Source: Guillardia theta CCMP2712
Taxonomy: Eukaryota; Cryptophyceae; Pyrenomonadales; Geminigeraceae
Assembly (NCBI RefSeq): GCF_000315625.1
Contig: NW_005434672.1
Span: 422,274-480,178 of the forward strand
Reading direction: 5' to 3'
DNA length: 57,905 nucleotides
The notes under the pieces were generated by a model. The model was not told the origin of the DNA. It searched no databases and was given only the letters and a program-made list of their open reading frames with translations. Shown one piece after another: positions 31,514-46,789 of the stretch. How positions within the stretch are numbered: position 1 is the first letter of the stretch; each line of letters begins with the position of its first letter. The position numbers and the translations under genes were made by a program.

Positions 31514-32146
31514 TTTTTCACATGTATGCTCGTGTTTCAATGATGATTGAATTTCGACTGTGGCGGTGATAATGTACATTAAATAATTTCTTCAATTGAA
31601 GTTCACTGCGGTTGCTGACTGCTTCGGTCTTCTTTGCCTCTGAATGACATGTCACTGCTTTTCAAGTGTCATGTCTTCTTTCTCATCAGCTGCTTTCTTC
31701 TCTGCTCTGCTTCTCAAGTTGCAATCGATTTGACCTAATTTGGAATGCCCCACTCCTACAAACCTTGCATTCCCTGCCACCGGTAGTACAAGAGTACCAC
31801 CCTGCTAATGAAGGATGATTTTTCTACAAAGCACCGGTACGTGAACTACCCCACCCGTCTAACTCAATAACAGTCCTCACGTCGAGTTGCGACACGTCGT
31901 GTAGGGAGGGGAGGAGAGCGCGAGCCGCAGACAAGTCGGAGAAGGTCTTGATGTCGGTGTTTGGGCATGCACATCATGAAGGGTACTTGGCACTCCTCCC
32001 TCGTGATGGGATGAAGGTGACACGGAGCGTGTTGGACGACGATAGCTCGAGCGATTCATAGAATCTACCGCAAGGACAAACTCCCGTGGACGTCGAGCAT
32101 GGTGGTGTGGGTGTAGCACGTCAAAGACGGGAGGGACAGGTTGGTC
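31514..32146. other. Spacer, no gene seen
   Basis: AT-rich 3' region with ATTAAA near 31578, then a CTACCCCACCC word at 31846. The - strand frame over 31877-32446 is a shadow of the J-domain exon. Confidence 0.4.
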
Positions 32147-34248
32147 ATGGATCCTTTTCTCTCCGGAGAAGCACAGGATCGGAAGGCGAAGGTTGAGAGC
32201 ATGTCGCACAAGATGACACTGGACGAAGCGTTCGCTGCCCTGGGTTGGGGACTTGACTGCTGGCCTAGCGAGCAGGACGTGAAGAGGCGGCACAGAGAGC
32301 TGATGCTGCAGTTTCATCCAGACAAGGCGCCGGAGGGCAAGCTGGAAGAATACACCCACAGGTCCATGAGGCTGAACCGTGCGAAAGAGATCATCCTCCG
32401 AGCGCAAGGGTTGGGGAACGAGGAGGAAGGGGAGCTCGACATTCACAAGCAGCCATCTTGTACCGAGAAGTATGCTCGTTGATCTCGCTCTCTATGAACC
32501 TATCTATCTCCCTCGCTCGCTCCCTTGCTCCCTTGCTCCTTCCCACCCTCCCTCCCACCCTCCTCTCTCTGACTCTCCCTACCTCCTTTACTCCCCTCCC
32601 ATCCTCGGTACTGACGATGTTTCTTTGGACTTGTCTCCAACGTTTCGAATCTTCCCTCTTCCAGGACTGCTGGAAGCAAGATACCCTACGACAAGCTTCT
32701 GGAGCGCGAGCTTGCAAACTTCAAGAACAATTACGTGCCCGGCAGGGCAGAAACCTTTGCAAAGTCAGAGCACGTCGACTCGAGTCGCTGGGCCAGAGAA
32801 GTTGGTCCGAGATCTGAGGAGAGAGGACCCCAGCAAGTAGCAAGCAGTTTGCAGCACATGGGAAACAGAAGCATGGAAGAGGAGGGTATCCCACACAACA
32901 TCTCTGTCTATGGGTCTGAGCTTGTATCTTGACAGGAAGCAGCCCAGTCAGCAAGATGGACTTGAGAGCGTCGGGGAATCAGAGTGAAACTACAGACTCG
33001 TTGTCGGAAAGCGATGAGAAGATTGCAAATTCTCCTCTCCCTGTCTTCTTTTCAGAGGAGGTCAAGAGCATCGAAGACGAGGTGCGGAACGAATCGGATG
33101 CAGTGGAGACGAGGAGGGGAGTAGGAGAGGAACAGGAATTCCTGCAGCCTGCCGCATCGACTGGCAAGTCACATGCAGACACTGGTGGTCAAGGTGTCGA
33201 TGGCCGCATCCCACTCTGCGCTTCTGATGTTGGAGCAGTGCCTGACGATGACAGCACTCCGCTAGGGAGGCTGTCCTCCCTCGATCATCTCGACCATCGC
33301 ATGCTGCACGAGGAGCAGCAGGCGGCTCAGCCGTCGACATGCAGTGACGATGACGACGACGACTGCGTGTACGTGACCCCGAAGCAGGTGATAGGAGGTT
33401 CCTGGTCTCCTCCTCCTCCTGTTTGACGCAGAGCAGGTGGTCCCCTCGTGGGAGGTGCTGAGAGCGAATCTCAAGCTGCTGGCGGATGTGAAGGAGGGAG
33501 ACAAGCTCGTCATCGCCGGCGACACCGTCCGCATCGATTCAGCTGGGGTGAAGCTGGGGGAGGGAGTTTACGCACAGCTGATCCTTTCCTCAGATGTTCG
33601 GGAGCGTCACGCGGTGGCTCTCGTCGCAAGGAAGGACGCAGACGCTCGCATGGCTCTCAAGGTTTGCCAGCGACCTCTCGCGCTTCCAGTCGCTCTTACA
33701 AGCGGTGAAGTCTCCTGCTCTTGACCCCGCCCCTGCTTCTGCTCCTGCTCCTGCTTCAGCGCCTCCTCCTCCTCCTCCTCCTCCTCCTCCTCCTCCTCCT
33801 CCTCCTCACTTCGTCTTGTCCACCAGGGTGTGGGGGTCTCGACCGACAACTTTGCAGAGACCAAGTTCCACAGGTCGCAGTCTTCGCTCCCTCCCTCAGC
33901 CTCCGCCCTGATGCTCCCCCCCTCAGCAGGACGCGCGATGAGGTAGTGAACGACCTTCGCAAGGAGCTCACTCCGTGTATCGACGGGCTGAAGAGACTGA
34001 GGAACACCTACAACGAGGACCGGCAATGCAACCCTGACCTCCTCTCCTTCCCTGCTCCACTCCTCCACATATCCATTGCTCCACTCCTCCACTCCTCCCT
34101 TCCTCCTTTATTCTTCTTCTGCAGTCCTGCCGCTCGTTCTTCCTTCCTCCCGTGTTCTGACATTTGCGTCAGATGGGCTGTGCAGAGGCTCGACAAAGTG
34201 ATCTCAGATCTGTCGCAGCTCCAGTCGTCTCTTCTGTCTGCTCGTTGA
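32147..34248 (+). CDS. J-domain (DnaJ-like) protein with uncharacterised C-terminal region
   Basis: Exons 32147-32469, 32665-32885, 32936-33387 and 33437-33661 join in phase. Residues 23-85 are a J domain: TLDEAFAALGWGLDCWPSEQ, then RRHRELMLQFHPDKAPEG with the HPD tripeptide at 57-59, then SMRLNRAKEIILRAQGLG. HPD marks an Hsp70 co-chaperone. A short YDKLLERELANFKNNY segment follows, then an acidic Ser-rich linker with DDDDDDCVYVTPKQ, then VVPSWEVLRANLKLLADVKE and GDKLVIAGDTVRI. After 33661 the reading continues as RFASDLSRFQSLLQA in a shifted frame, an intron with (CTC)n, and exons with DEVVNDLRKELTPCIDGLKR near 33940 and RLDKVISDLSQLQSSLLSAR ending at 34248. These coiled-coil-like pieces match no family I know. 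Confidence 0.65.
33762..33807 (+). repeat. (CTC)n microsatellite in intron
   Basis: A CCTCCT run of about 45 bases preceded by CTGCTC units, within an intron of the J-domain gene. Confidence 0.85.
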
Positions 34249-34254
34249 TACTGT

Positions 34255-34850
34255 CTCTCTCTCCTGCTCTTTCTACATCTTCGCCTCCCAGTCTCAGTGG
34301 CATGCATTTTCCGGCGTGGCCCGACGGCGCCGGCGGCGCAGACTCTGTGACGCCTGTGCCGCCGTCCGACCCGGCGGGGCCGCGGGCCGCGCCCGTCTAG
34401 TCGCAAGTTACCCGGCCCGCTCCGAACTTAAAGTTGACCACAGTTAAATCTCAGTGTGTGACCGTACCGCCGAGTTACTTGAACTAAGGGGCTGACCCGC
34501 CGGACTGAGCGTGTCAGCCCCTTAGGCCACTGATCAGGCCCGGGCCGGCCATACACTGTCCGGGCCGATGCCAGGCGGCGCGGCGGCCCTGCCGTGATGG
34601 CCCCGGCCGCCGGCGGCCCGCCGTCGGCCCCCGGCCCGGGCCACGCCACTCAGCTCGCCCGGTTCCAGACCGTCACGGTACAAGCACGACCGTCGGGCCG
34701 ATTTTCAGCCACATCGTTCGAATACTAGATAGCTTGGCGGCCCGGGCACAGTGCTCCCGGGCCGCCGGCACCCGTCGGAGGTCCGTCACCGCTCACCGTG
34801 ACCCGGGGGCCTTGGCCGCTGTTTTCTCTGAGGGGGGCTCAGATCTCTCA
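34255..34850. other. GC-rich island between J-domain and RFC1 genes
   Basis: Composition jumps to very high GC from about 34310, with CCGGCCC, GGCGCGGCGG and GGGCCGCGGG words and CAGTG/CACTG words. No protein-like ORF. It ends just upstream of the RFC1 coding region. Confidence 0.5.
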
Positions 34851-35041
34851 ATTCAATGGCCGCATTGCCAGTGTTGGTTCTGGCCATGGCCATGGCAGTT
34901 TCCTCCCCTTCGCCGCGGCCATGGGGGCGGGAAGGAGGAGAAGTGATTAGAGACGTGCGGGAGGCGTGCTGCTGGATGGTTAGGCTCAGGTACGAGATGC
35001 ACCGTGCCAGAGGCGACATCGTCGCCATGAATCAAGGTCCG

Positions 35042-38000
35042 ATGATGAGGATCAAGGGTGGAGGGCGAGAAGGAGCATCGGGGAAGAGAGAAATGCAGGG
35101 AGAGGCAGAAGGCAGCAAAGCGAAGAAGGCAAAGACAGCTGGGGGCTTCTTCTACGTGAATCGCAAGCCTCCTCCTCACTATGGCACGAAACCCATCCCG
35201 ACCGGGGACCCCGACTGTCTCAAAGGGATGCAGTTCGTGATATCGGGGGTGCTGGACTCGCTGGAGCGAGAGGAGGCTGCGCATCTGATCCAAGTGAGGA
35301 GGGGCTCTTTGCTGTCCTGCTCGCCTTCACAGTTGACATGCTGGCAGACTCATGGGGGGAAGGTCGTGTCGGCGGTCAGCGGGAAGGTCACCCATGCGCT
35401 AGTAGGGGAGGAGGCGGGAGAGACGAAGATGAAGAAAATCCGGGAGATGGGAACGTGAGAACAACGAGACATGCAGGATGAGGAATGAGATGGCATGCAG
35501 GATCAAGACTTTGACGGAAGACGAGCTCTTGAACCTGATCAGCAGCTCTCGCAAAGGTACTTCGGCCAGCGTTCACCCCTTGAACTGAACCTGGGATGCT
35601 CTCCTGGAAGATGCAGGGACGGAGGATNNNNNNNNNNNNNNNNNNNNNNNNNNNNNNNNNNNNNNNNNNNNNNNNNNNNNNNNNNNNNNNNNNNNNNNNN
35701 NNNNNNNNNNNNNNNNNNNNNNNNNNNNNNNNNNNNNNNNNNNNNNNNNNNNNNNNNNNNNNNNNNNNNNNNNNNNNNNNNNNNNNNNNNNNNNNNNNNN
35801 NNNNNNNNNNNNNNNNNNNNNNNNNNNNNNNNNNNNNNNNNNNNNNNNNNNNNNNNNNNNNNNNNNNNNNNNNNNNNNNNNNNNNNNNNNNNNNNNNNNN
35901 NNNNNNNNNNNNNNNNNNNNNNNNNNNNNNNNNNNNNNNNNNNNNNNNNNNNNNNNNNNNNNNNNNNNNNNNNNNNNNNNNNNNNNNNNNNNNNNNNNNN
36001 NNNNNNNNNNNNNNNNNNNNNNNNNNNNNNNNNNNNNNNNNNNNNNNNNNNNNNNNNNNNNNNNNNNNNNNNNNNNNNNNNNNNNNNNNNNNNNNNNNNN
36101 NNNNNNNNNNNNNNNNNNAAAGTGGACCCCCACCAAGGATTTTTCTATTTACTATAAGGAAAAATACCATCACGACTCCGCCGTCCAGCTGAAAGTGACA
36201 ATCGTGCCAGGAGAAGAAGATGAACAATCCCAAGACTGTAAAAGTTGTGGTGGTGAAAAGATTTCTGAGCGGACATTCGGATGTCGTCGTAGAGGTTGTT
36301 CTTCTTTCTCGGATTAACTTTACAAACAAGAATAACATCAGTATAGTGATCCTCTCCGTGATAAGGAGTGGAGGGAGGTGGGGGATGACCAAGGTGGTGG
36401 AACCTGATGGGAGGGGGCAAAGCGGGTCCTGTTTGTCCGAGCTGGTTTTAAGGTATTTTCCGAGGAGGAGGAGATGGAGGAGGAGGAAGAGGGTGGAGGA
36501 GGAGGAGATGGAGGAGGAGGAAGCGGGGAGCCTGGGAGATGAGATAGAGTGCAGGGCACACCAACCAGGTCAAGTTGATCACCAACTGGTTGAAGGGATT
36601 CCTCCCAGAGAGCAAGGGCTCGAACCAAGACGGGAAGCAGCAGAATATCATCCTCATGACAGGCCCTCCGGGTCTTGGAAAGACGACGATCGCCCACGTC
36701 CTGGCCAAGTGACCACAACTCCCCCTCGCCCCCGTCGCCTGCACTCTCGTCAGCCCTGACGCCTTGCTCGCAGTTTCCTTGGCTTCGAGATCGTCGAGAT
36801 TAACGCCTCCGATGATCGCAGCGCAGACGTGAGAAGCTCCGCGTACTGCCCTCATCCCTCACCTGGTGAGCTCGCAGGAGATCGACCAGGTGCTGGGCGG
36901 GATGATGGGGAATCAGCCGATTACGAGTAAGTGATGGAGGGTCCAATCGATCCGACCTCCTCTCTCACGCGTGCCTGCCAAGATTTCTTCGCTCCTCGCG
37001 GGACTGCGGTGGTGAAGAAATCAAAGCCTCTCCTCCTGATCATGGACGAGGTGGGAGCGTCGAGGTCGCCAGGGAGCAGGAGGGTGACGGAAGGCGGCAG
37101 GTGGACGGAATGACGTCGGGGGAAAAGGGAGGAGTCCAGAAACTGATACAGCTGGCGACGTCGAAGGTGTTGCATGCTCCCTTGAAGAGAAATTTTCCTA
37201 ACGGACGGTCAGCGTGACAGGCTCCCCATCATCTGCATCTGCAACGATGAGCATGCCAAGTGCGTCCGCCCGCTCCTGTCAAGGCGAGTGAGGAGGATCG
37301 AACCTTGCTCGTCCTTATTGGGCCAGCAGGGCGCTGAGGATTCGCTTCTACCATCTCAAGGGGAGGGAGGTGCTCCCAAGGTTGAAAGGTGGGGCGGCGA
37401 GCGCTTGTTGGTGTTGGTGGTGGAGGAGGGGATAGAGCAAGAGATGGTGGAGATCTTGCGGTGGCTGAGATGATGGAGATGATGCTGAGCTGACTGAATC
37501 CATTGAGATTGTCATGTTGAGGGCATTCCCGCTGATGTGTTGTTGTGAAGAGGTCTGCCGCCTTGAGCAATTCAAGAACGTCGAAGACTCAGCCCTCCTC
37601 ACCATCGCCGAGGTCTCGCGCCCCATCCCCCCGCACACCCCCGACTGACATGTTTTGACCCTCCAAGATCGCCAATGGAGACTTGAGAACCATGATCAAC
37701 ATCCTGCAGCTGGCCAGGAGCAGCAGCGACGTCCTGACGCTGGAGATGGTAGACCCCAGCTGGATGGTAGACCCCAGCTGACAAGCCCACAGGTCCGGAA
37801 GAAGTACATGGAAATGGGCAAGACGCATGAGAGGTAATGGAGCGGGGAAAGGAAGGGAGATGGAGATGGGTAGGAAAGGGAAAGAGGTGCGAACGGGAGG
37901 GGAGGGAAGGGAAGAGGAGGTGGGAGGGGCAGGGCAGGGCAGGGCAGGGCTGGGCAGAGCAGGAGAGGGGAGGGATCTCAACGGCTGACGTGATGGCAGT

Positions 38001-38335
38001 CTGACGGTCTTCACGCTCGCGGACTCGTTCTTCAAGGTGTTGGGGATGTGGGGGAGAGGATGTGGAGGTTGATAAGCTTGCAGCTGGACATTCCGATCAA
38101 ACAGAAGCTGCAGAACTTCTACCAAGAACCCTTCCTCCTTCCGGCGTTCGTGGAGGAGGAAAGCTGGAGGAGGAGGAGGAGGAGGAGGAGGAGGAGGAGG
38201 AGGAGGAGGAGGAGGAGGAGGAGAAGGAAGGGGAGGGGTGTGTGTGGAGGAGAAGAAATGCTGAAAGTAAGCTTCGCGGCAGAACATGGAGAGCTATCGA
38301 TCGCCAAACAGGCCAAACGAAACGGCGCAGGTGAG
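35042..38335 (+). CDS. RFC1: Replication factor C large subunit (RFC1), interrupted by assembly gap
   Basis: A BRCT domain opens the gene: DCLKGMQFVISGVLDSLERE, EEAAHLIQ, an intron, THGGKVVSAVSGKVTHALVG, another intron, KTLTEDELLNLISSSRK. A gap follows. The AAA+ module resumes at 36555: TNQVKLITNWLKGFLPESKG, Walker A in MTGPPGLGKTTIAHVLAK, then LGFEIVEINASDDRSAD, Walker B split over an intron as LLLIMDE plus VDGMTSGEKGGVQKLIQLAT, LPIICICNDEHAKCVRPLL (sensor 1 region), and EQFKNVEDSALLTIAE plus IANGDLRTMINILQLARSSS. RFC1 is the large subunit of the PCNA clamp loader. Several joins after 37750 are unsure and I cannot place the C-terminal RFC1 domain. The start is one of several in-frame ATGs; an earlier one is at 34856. 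Confidence 0.85.
35628..36118. other. Assembly gap (491 N)
   Basis: Undetermined bases inside the RFC1 gene. Between the gap and 36540 no RFC1 exon is recognised. The part of the protein between BRCT and the AAA+ module is therefore missing. Confidence 1.
38168..38223 (+). repeat. (GGA)n microsatellite
   Basis: About 50 bases of GGA/GGAG repeats inside or next to an RFC1 3' exon or intron. It opens spurious poly-Glu and poly-Arg frames. Confidence 0.85.
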
Positions 38336-38339
38336 TCCC

Positions 38340-39055
38340 TGCTGAGCTTCCCGGGCCGCCAGGAGGTGACGCGCCGCTCATCGCAGCAACTTGCCGTGGA
38401 GGAGGCGAAAAAATGCATCCGCCGAGGCAACTCAGACTGCTGCTTGCTCTGCGACCTGCGTCTGACGAGGAGGGGGGAGCAGGGAAGCAGATGTTGGAGT
38501 ACCTGCAGAGGCACCCTTTGGAGCGCGGTAACCTAGCAAGCAGCAGCCGCATGTCACGCTGACCTTCCTGGGAAGATCTGTGGATGTTTATCGGGCTGGA
38601 GACGTGCGTCTTCCCTGGATACTACCTGGAAGGAAAGCTGGAAGGTGCTGGCGGCATGCGCGGAGAAGGGAGGAGACGAGGCGGGGGAGCGGGAGGGACG
38701 GAGCTGACTCCCTGGGCCGTAGGAAGGATGCGGTTTCCTACCAAGTTTGCGAGGCAAAGGGCGTTCGAGCGGGACAAAAAGGTTCCTCCTCCTCGTTCTC
38801 AAACTGCTTCTGCTGCTTCTGCTGATGCTGATGCTGATGCTGATGCTGCTGCTGCTGCCCCCCTCTTGCCACCCTCTTCCATATCCTCGTTCTCTCTGCC
38901 CTCCTCGTTCATTCTTCTCCTCCTGCTCCGCGTGTTTCAACTGCTGGGAGCTAACGGAGATGGACCAGCACCTGGAAGCGATGACCCACAGGCTTATGAA
39001 GGCGACTGGTGAGGGCGATGAGGACGAGGACGAGGACGAGGAGTGCTTGTGCTGA
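38340..39055 (+). CDS. Unassigned exons downstream of RFC1
   Basis: Open pieces include QLAVEEAKKCIRRG, LRLLLALRPASDEEGGAGKQ followed by MLEYLQRHPLERGNL, VGRMRFPTKFARQRAFERDK and, after an intron with (TGATGC)n, CWELTEMDQHLEAMTHRLMK ending in an acidic tail and stop at 39055. They may be the 3' part of RFC1 or a separate gene; none matches a family I can name. Joins are not established. Confidence 0.3.
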
Positions 39056-39209
39056 TGGGATAGGATGAGAATTTGTTAGAGTGTCGAGCGATGTCTGTGT
39101 TGCAAGGAAGCGCGTGTAAGATGCAGGAGACCGCTCTCGCTTGCATTGAAAACCCTCGTCTCGTTCACGGCCCTCAGCTCGGCAACTGCTGACTCACTGC
39201 TTCCTCGCA

Positions 39210-40519
39210 GATGAAATGTTGTTCCCCTCAGAAGGTCTGGGCGCCCAACGAGGTCGGACAGCATGCCTCCCTTCTGACATTTGCCCCAGTCAGAAGGCAT
39301 CGGATCCCGGAGCTTGCGGCATGGCTAGGACATCCCATGGTTTGCCTCCTTCCACTCCTCCTCCTCCTCCTCCCACTCTTCCTCCTCCTCCCACTCCTCC
39401 TCCTCCTCCCACTCCTCCTCCTCCTCCCACTCCTCCTCCTCCCACTCCTCCTCCTCCTCCCACTCCTCCTCCTCCTCCCACTCCTCCTCCTCCTCCTCAC
39501 TCTCCCACCTTTCCCGCTTTCTCCTCGCCTTCATCCCCCTTGTCACCCTCCTGACCTCTTCACAGGAGATGGCGGGTACCAACCAAACCCTCATCAGCAT
39601 TGTCGCTCCGTTTGTCGTTGACTCGATGGACGCGCACGGGCTGATACTCGGTGAGCGACTCTGACATCTGCCGCTCGTTTCTGTACTTTTCCTGCTGACA
39701 ACAGTGCTCCTGCTCTTGAGTCTTGTCTGTGCTTCTCCTCCTCCTCCTCCTCCTCCTCCTCCTCCTCCTCCCTACACGCTTTCCCCTCTCTTCCTCTCCT
39801 TATTTCCGCCTGTCCTTTTGCCTGCTCCTTGTTCACCCTCCGCATCCTCAGCGCGAATCTGTTGGCTTTCTTGCTCACCGTCTTCTTCCCGTCAGAGGAC
39901 CTCGAGTTCATCATGCGCATGGACGACCATCCTCCCAACTACAACAGGGTGCTGCATCCCCCTCCCGTTCTCCCTCCCCTCTCCCCTCACCCCTCTCCTC
40001 CCCCTTCCTTCCTCCCTCCGGTCCCCTCCCCTCCCTCCTCTCCTCCTCTCCTCTCCTCCCCTCCCCCTCCCCCTCCTCATCCCACCCTCCCCGTCCTCCT
40101 CTGCACTGAACTGCTGGGCAGTACCTCAACTTCTCCGCCCCAATGAAGAGCGCGGTGGAGCAGATCTACTACGAGAGGTGACTTGTCGTGGGTTTTGCAT
40201 GTGCATGACAAGAGGACAGGCACGGCAAACCTGGGAAGGAGATCGTAAGGGTTGGAGGACAGAGAAAGCGCTCAAAGGTTTTCCCTCATCCCGTCTCCCC
40301 TCCCCGCTCATTTTTCATCCTGTTCGCTGCTTTCCCTTGTACTGCTCTTCTCGTTCATCATCTCCTCTCCTCTTCCGCTCTCCTCCCCTCTCCCTTCTGG
40401 TTCCCCCTCCTTCCTGTCTTCCTTTCCCCACAGGCCCCGTCATCCTTTGCCTCCTCTCCTCCTCTCCACATTCCTTTCCCCCCCACAGCAACTCCCACAC
40501 CATCAGCATGACCTTCTCC

Positions 40520-40577
<58 letters not shown>

Positions 40578-40761
40578 TCTCTGTCCAGCAGGACTCGCGG
40601 CTTTCAGCGGAGGATTCTTCGAGCCTGCGGGTGTGTGCGAGGAGAAGAGGAGGAGGAATGAGCTGACGAGCATGCAGAGCAAGCAAGAAGCTTCGCTGGA
40701 ATCGTCCAAGTCGGAGGAGGACGAGGAGGCAGGGGAGGACAACGAGGAGGAGGACAGGTGA
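39210..40761 (+). CDS. Unassigned multi-exon gene, possibly a membrane protein
   Basis: Four pieces join over introns: MKCCSPQKVWAPNEVGQHAS...IPELAAWLGHPM (39210-39340), EMAGTNQTLISIVAPFVVDS plus MDAHGLIL (39568-39650), ANLLAFLLTVFFPSEDLEFI plus MRMDDHPPNYN (39852-39950), and YLNFSAPMKSAVEQIYYER (40122-40179). A last exon from about 40590 reads AGLAAFSGGFFEPAGVCEEK, then a charged Glu-rich tail with a donor or stop at 40761. One or two hydrophobic stretches suggest membrane contact. I do not recognise the family. Introns are dominated by CCTCC repeats. Confidence 0.4.
39350..39506 (+). repeat. Minisatellite of CCCACTCCTCCTCCTCCT-type units
   Basis: Units of 15 and 18 bases recur about nine times in an intron, the variation being the number of CCT triplets. 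Confidence 0.85.
40527..40575 (+). repeat. (CT)n microsatellite
   Basis: About 47 bases of CT repeat directly upstream of a probable 3' splice site. Confidence 0.9.
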
Positions 40762-40764
40762 GCG

Positions 40765-41835
40765 ACCTTCCTGCCCTGCTTCTTGTGGATGACAAGGCTG
40801 CAGCCTTGCCAGGCTGCGAGAAGCGATCGCGGAGGAGACTCGCGATCTGGGCTGAAGCTGATGACTGACGTCTGGGAAGAAGAAGCAGTGGAGCTCAGCC
40901 GATCAGGCTCAGCGATACAATTGAATGTGAGATGTATACTAGTCAGAGGCGATCAGATGTTATTGTTGACCATGGATTGAACTGTTTGTTATCCCATCCG
41001 GTCACGAGTAAACCCCGCCGGCACACCGCCGGTGCGCGCCCAGGCGCCGAGGCTCGGTACTACCGTAGGCTCCGACACTCGGGCCGTGACCGTCTTGCGT
41101 ACTGAGTAGTACAGTGATTAACTTGACTGGACTCCCCCGGGAATCCGGCGCGGCGGCGGCTGCGACTGAGTCCGGGACTCGGACTCCCGGTCCGGGATCG
41201 GGACTCCTGGCACCGTACGGTACTACGGGCCGGGCATTGGATCGGACCGGGCCCGGGCCCCGCCGGGCCCCGCCGGGCCGGGCCCACTGTTCCGGCCGCC
41301 AGGCCAGCGCGGGGGAATCACAGAGGCCGAGCTCACCTCGGCGGATCCCCTTACATGTGAAATGCACAACCCCCAGAACGGAGGGCAGGACTGGGAAGAG
41401 GAAGAGGGGGAGAGGAGAAGAGAGGAGGAGGAAGATGATGCCAGTCAGGATGATTGTGCGTGAGATGATGAGCAAGACAGAGAAGGAGGGAAAGATTAGT
41501 AGGAAGGAGCAGGGTGGAGGATGGAAGGGGTCCAGAAAATGGAGGCCTGATGCAAGAAAGGCGAGGACGAAGATGGGAGAGAGGGAGAGAGGGAGGGAGC
41601 AGGGGACAGAAGATTGCAGGAACGTGTATAGAAGGATTTCAGAGCAAGTCAACACTGCAGGGAGGACCAGTGGGAGAGCGATAGTGGCCATGGCGGTCTT
41701 CGAATTCAGGCATACGATTCGATAGTATCTGAGAGCTAAAGGAGACGTGCGCGGGTATGGAAAGGGATAGGCATCTTTGACACGACACAATCTCATAAAT
41801 CTGCACTCCTCTGATTATTGACTCTTCCTAGCAGG
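40765..41835. other. Spacer with GC-rich island upstream of KAS II
   Basis: 41010-41340 is an island with CCCCGCCGGGCCCCGCC and GGTACTACGGGCC words. 41370-41620 is G/A-rich on the + strand. A - strand frame over 41002-41796 is very hydrophobic, but is best explained by this G/A-rich stretch read in reverse. No gene is supported. Confidence 0.45.
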
Positions 41836-45016
<3,181 letters not shown>

Positions 45017-45227
45017 GGGGAGGGGAGAGAGGCTGGCGACGACGAAAATGTCTGAAGCTTTCATTACAACCAAAACAAATATTAGAACCAATAAACCGAT
45101 TAAGAAGGAGAGCGAACAAGACAGAGAGGATTCAACAAACAACACCCGAGCTCAATACACGACAGCAAGTCCTTGTTACTCGACCCATGGGATGCAGACA
45201 AGGAGGAGCAGCGGCAAGGGGCAAGGT

Positions 45228-46651
45228 TCAGACTTCATCTAGGAACTGTTTCAGCAAGACGTTCCAAGAGTCGTCCAGCCATGTCAGAGCATATGCTGCA
45301 TTCGCACTCAGAATGGAGGCCCACCTACTGCTCTGCCAAGATCTCGATACCACCCGTCCTGCCTCCTCCTTCACGCTCTCCACAGCCTGCTGCAACTTGT
45401 TCCCGTCCACCACTCGGAACAGGCATGCGGCCAGGATCAGCGTGCCCCCAAGGTATGCGTTCGATCCCACCTGCTCTCCCAGCACAGCATGAGCAAACGC
45501 TGTCCCCCAGAGAGGCTCCGTCGCGAACAGCACCGTCGTCTCCGCGCTGGTTAGCTTGCCCAGTGCCCACGTTTCTAGCCCAACGGTAATGGCCGTGGTT
45601 GCGATCCCCGTCCACAGGAGCGCGAGGAGCAGGTGCCCGTCATGGAAGGAATGGAGGATTTCCTGCATCACATGGCCTGCGCTTCCTGGATGCATCACCG
45701 TGTCTGACACCATCCACATCATCGACATCATCCCCACCGTCAAGATCTGCATCGCCGTCAACGGCGCCGCCTGGTCCGGCAGCTCTCGCATGACCCGCTC
45801 ACACCGCCAGAAACCTGCTCCGAACGCAAGAGGCTGGATCAGGGCCCAGAGATCTCCCGTCCCAGGCATGTCCGCGCCTGCCAGCTCCAGAACTGCAGTG
45901 CCTGCTATGGCAAGTCCCACTGAAGTCCAGGCTTTCGCCCCCAACCTGGAGCCTTCCAGCACATCGAGGAGAGGGCAGACAACAACAGCCAGCGAGCACA
46001 AGAACGCCATGGTAGAAGCATGGCAGGTCTGCAGTCCAATACCCTGCGCAAAGTACCCCAAGAATGCAAACATCCCAATCTCCAGCCCCGGCTTGATCGT
46101 CTCAACCCTGAGGTTCTTCAATAAAGGAAGCATGGCGAGGGATGCTATCCCGAAGCGAACAAACGCTGCTGCTGATGGATCAAGACTGGACTCGAGGATC
46201 TTCACGGAGCCGAAGTTTGTTCCGTACAGCGCGGCGACACCCAAAATCACCAGGCGAGCGGTCGATATTCCGTCCAGCCCTGCAACCCCTGGCATGTCCG
46301 GCGTGTCCTGCAGCTGCAGTCAGGGAGTGCTGAGAGGCAAACAACAGGAGCATTGCAACCTTTCCGCCTTGAGGACTCGTTGCCCGGAAGCTTGTTTCTG
46401 TTCTGGACTCTTGCATTCTCAGAGCGGCAAACCTGTGACGAGTCAATCGGCAGAACAAGCGGCGCATCCAGGAGCTACCCATTCGCGCGTCCAAGTTTCG
46501 GAGTCTGACGCAGGCGAGCCATTGTCACATGCTTAGAGGAGAGGCTTCTTGTGCCGAATTGATGGGAGGCTCGGAAGGCCAGCGCACCTTGCAAGGCGCC
46601 AGCAAGAACAAGAGCAAATAAATAAGTTGAGAATTTTTGAGTAGAAACCAT
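45228..46651 (-). CDS. Plastid-targeted EamA/DMT-family transporter
   Basis: Three exons join in phase on the - strand: 46651-46479, 46432-46360 and 46307-45228, giving 441 residues. The start MVSTQKFSTYLFALVLAGAL ends in QGALA and is followed by FRASHQFGTRSLSS, a signal peptide plus +1 Phe transit peptide. The mature part has about ten hydrophobic spans in two EamA halves: ARLVILGVAALYGTNFGSVK, PSAAAFVRFGIASLAMLPLL, GMFAFLGYFAQGIGLQT, STMAFLCSLAVVVCPLLDVL, then TAMQILTVGMMSMMWMV, LLLALLWTGIATTAITVGLE and AETTVLFATEPLWGTAFAHA, which carries the typical EPLWG motif. EamA proteins move metabolites across membranes; the substrate cannot be told from sequence. The gene ends tail to tail with KAS II, stops about 210 bp apart. 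Confidence 0.88.
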
Positions 46652-46789
46652 GCTCAGATCAGTTGACTGTTGTCTTCCCCTCGATATCTTTGCAGCGACG
46701 TTGATGTCTGAAGATGCAAGATCACAATCACCGCTCACCGCCACGTGGCCGTTCACAACAATGCTTCCTTGAAAGCAGCGCACAGGAGC

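Noticed and set aside
31877-32446. 189-residue - strand frame
   Set aside because: Antisense to the J-domain exon, which has a clear HPD motif and a consistent gene structure.
41002-41796. Hydrophobic 264-residue frame on the - strand that could pass for a membrane protein
   Set aside because: It reads through a G/A-rich spacer in reverse, which yields Leu/Phe/Ser/Pro by composition, and then through a GC-rich island. No conserved motif or splice structure.
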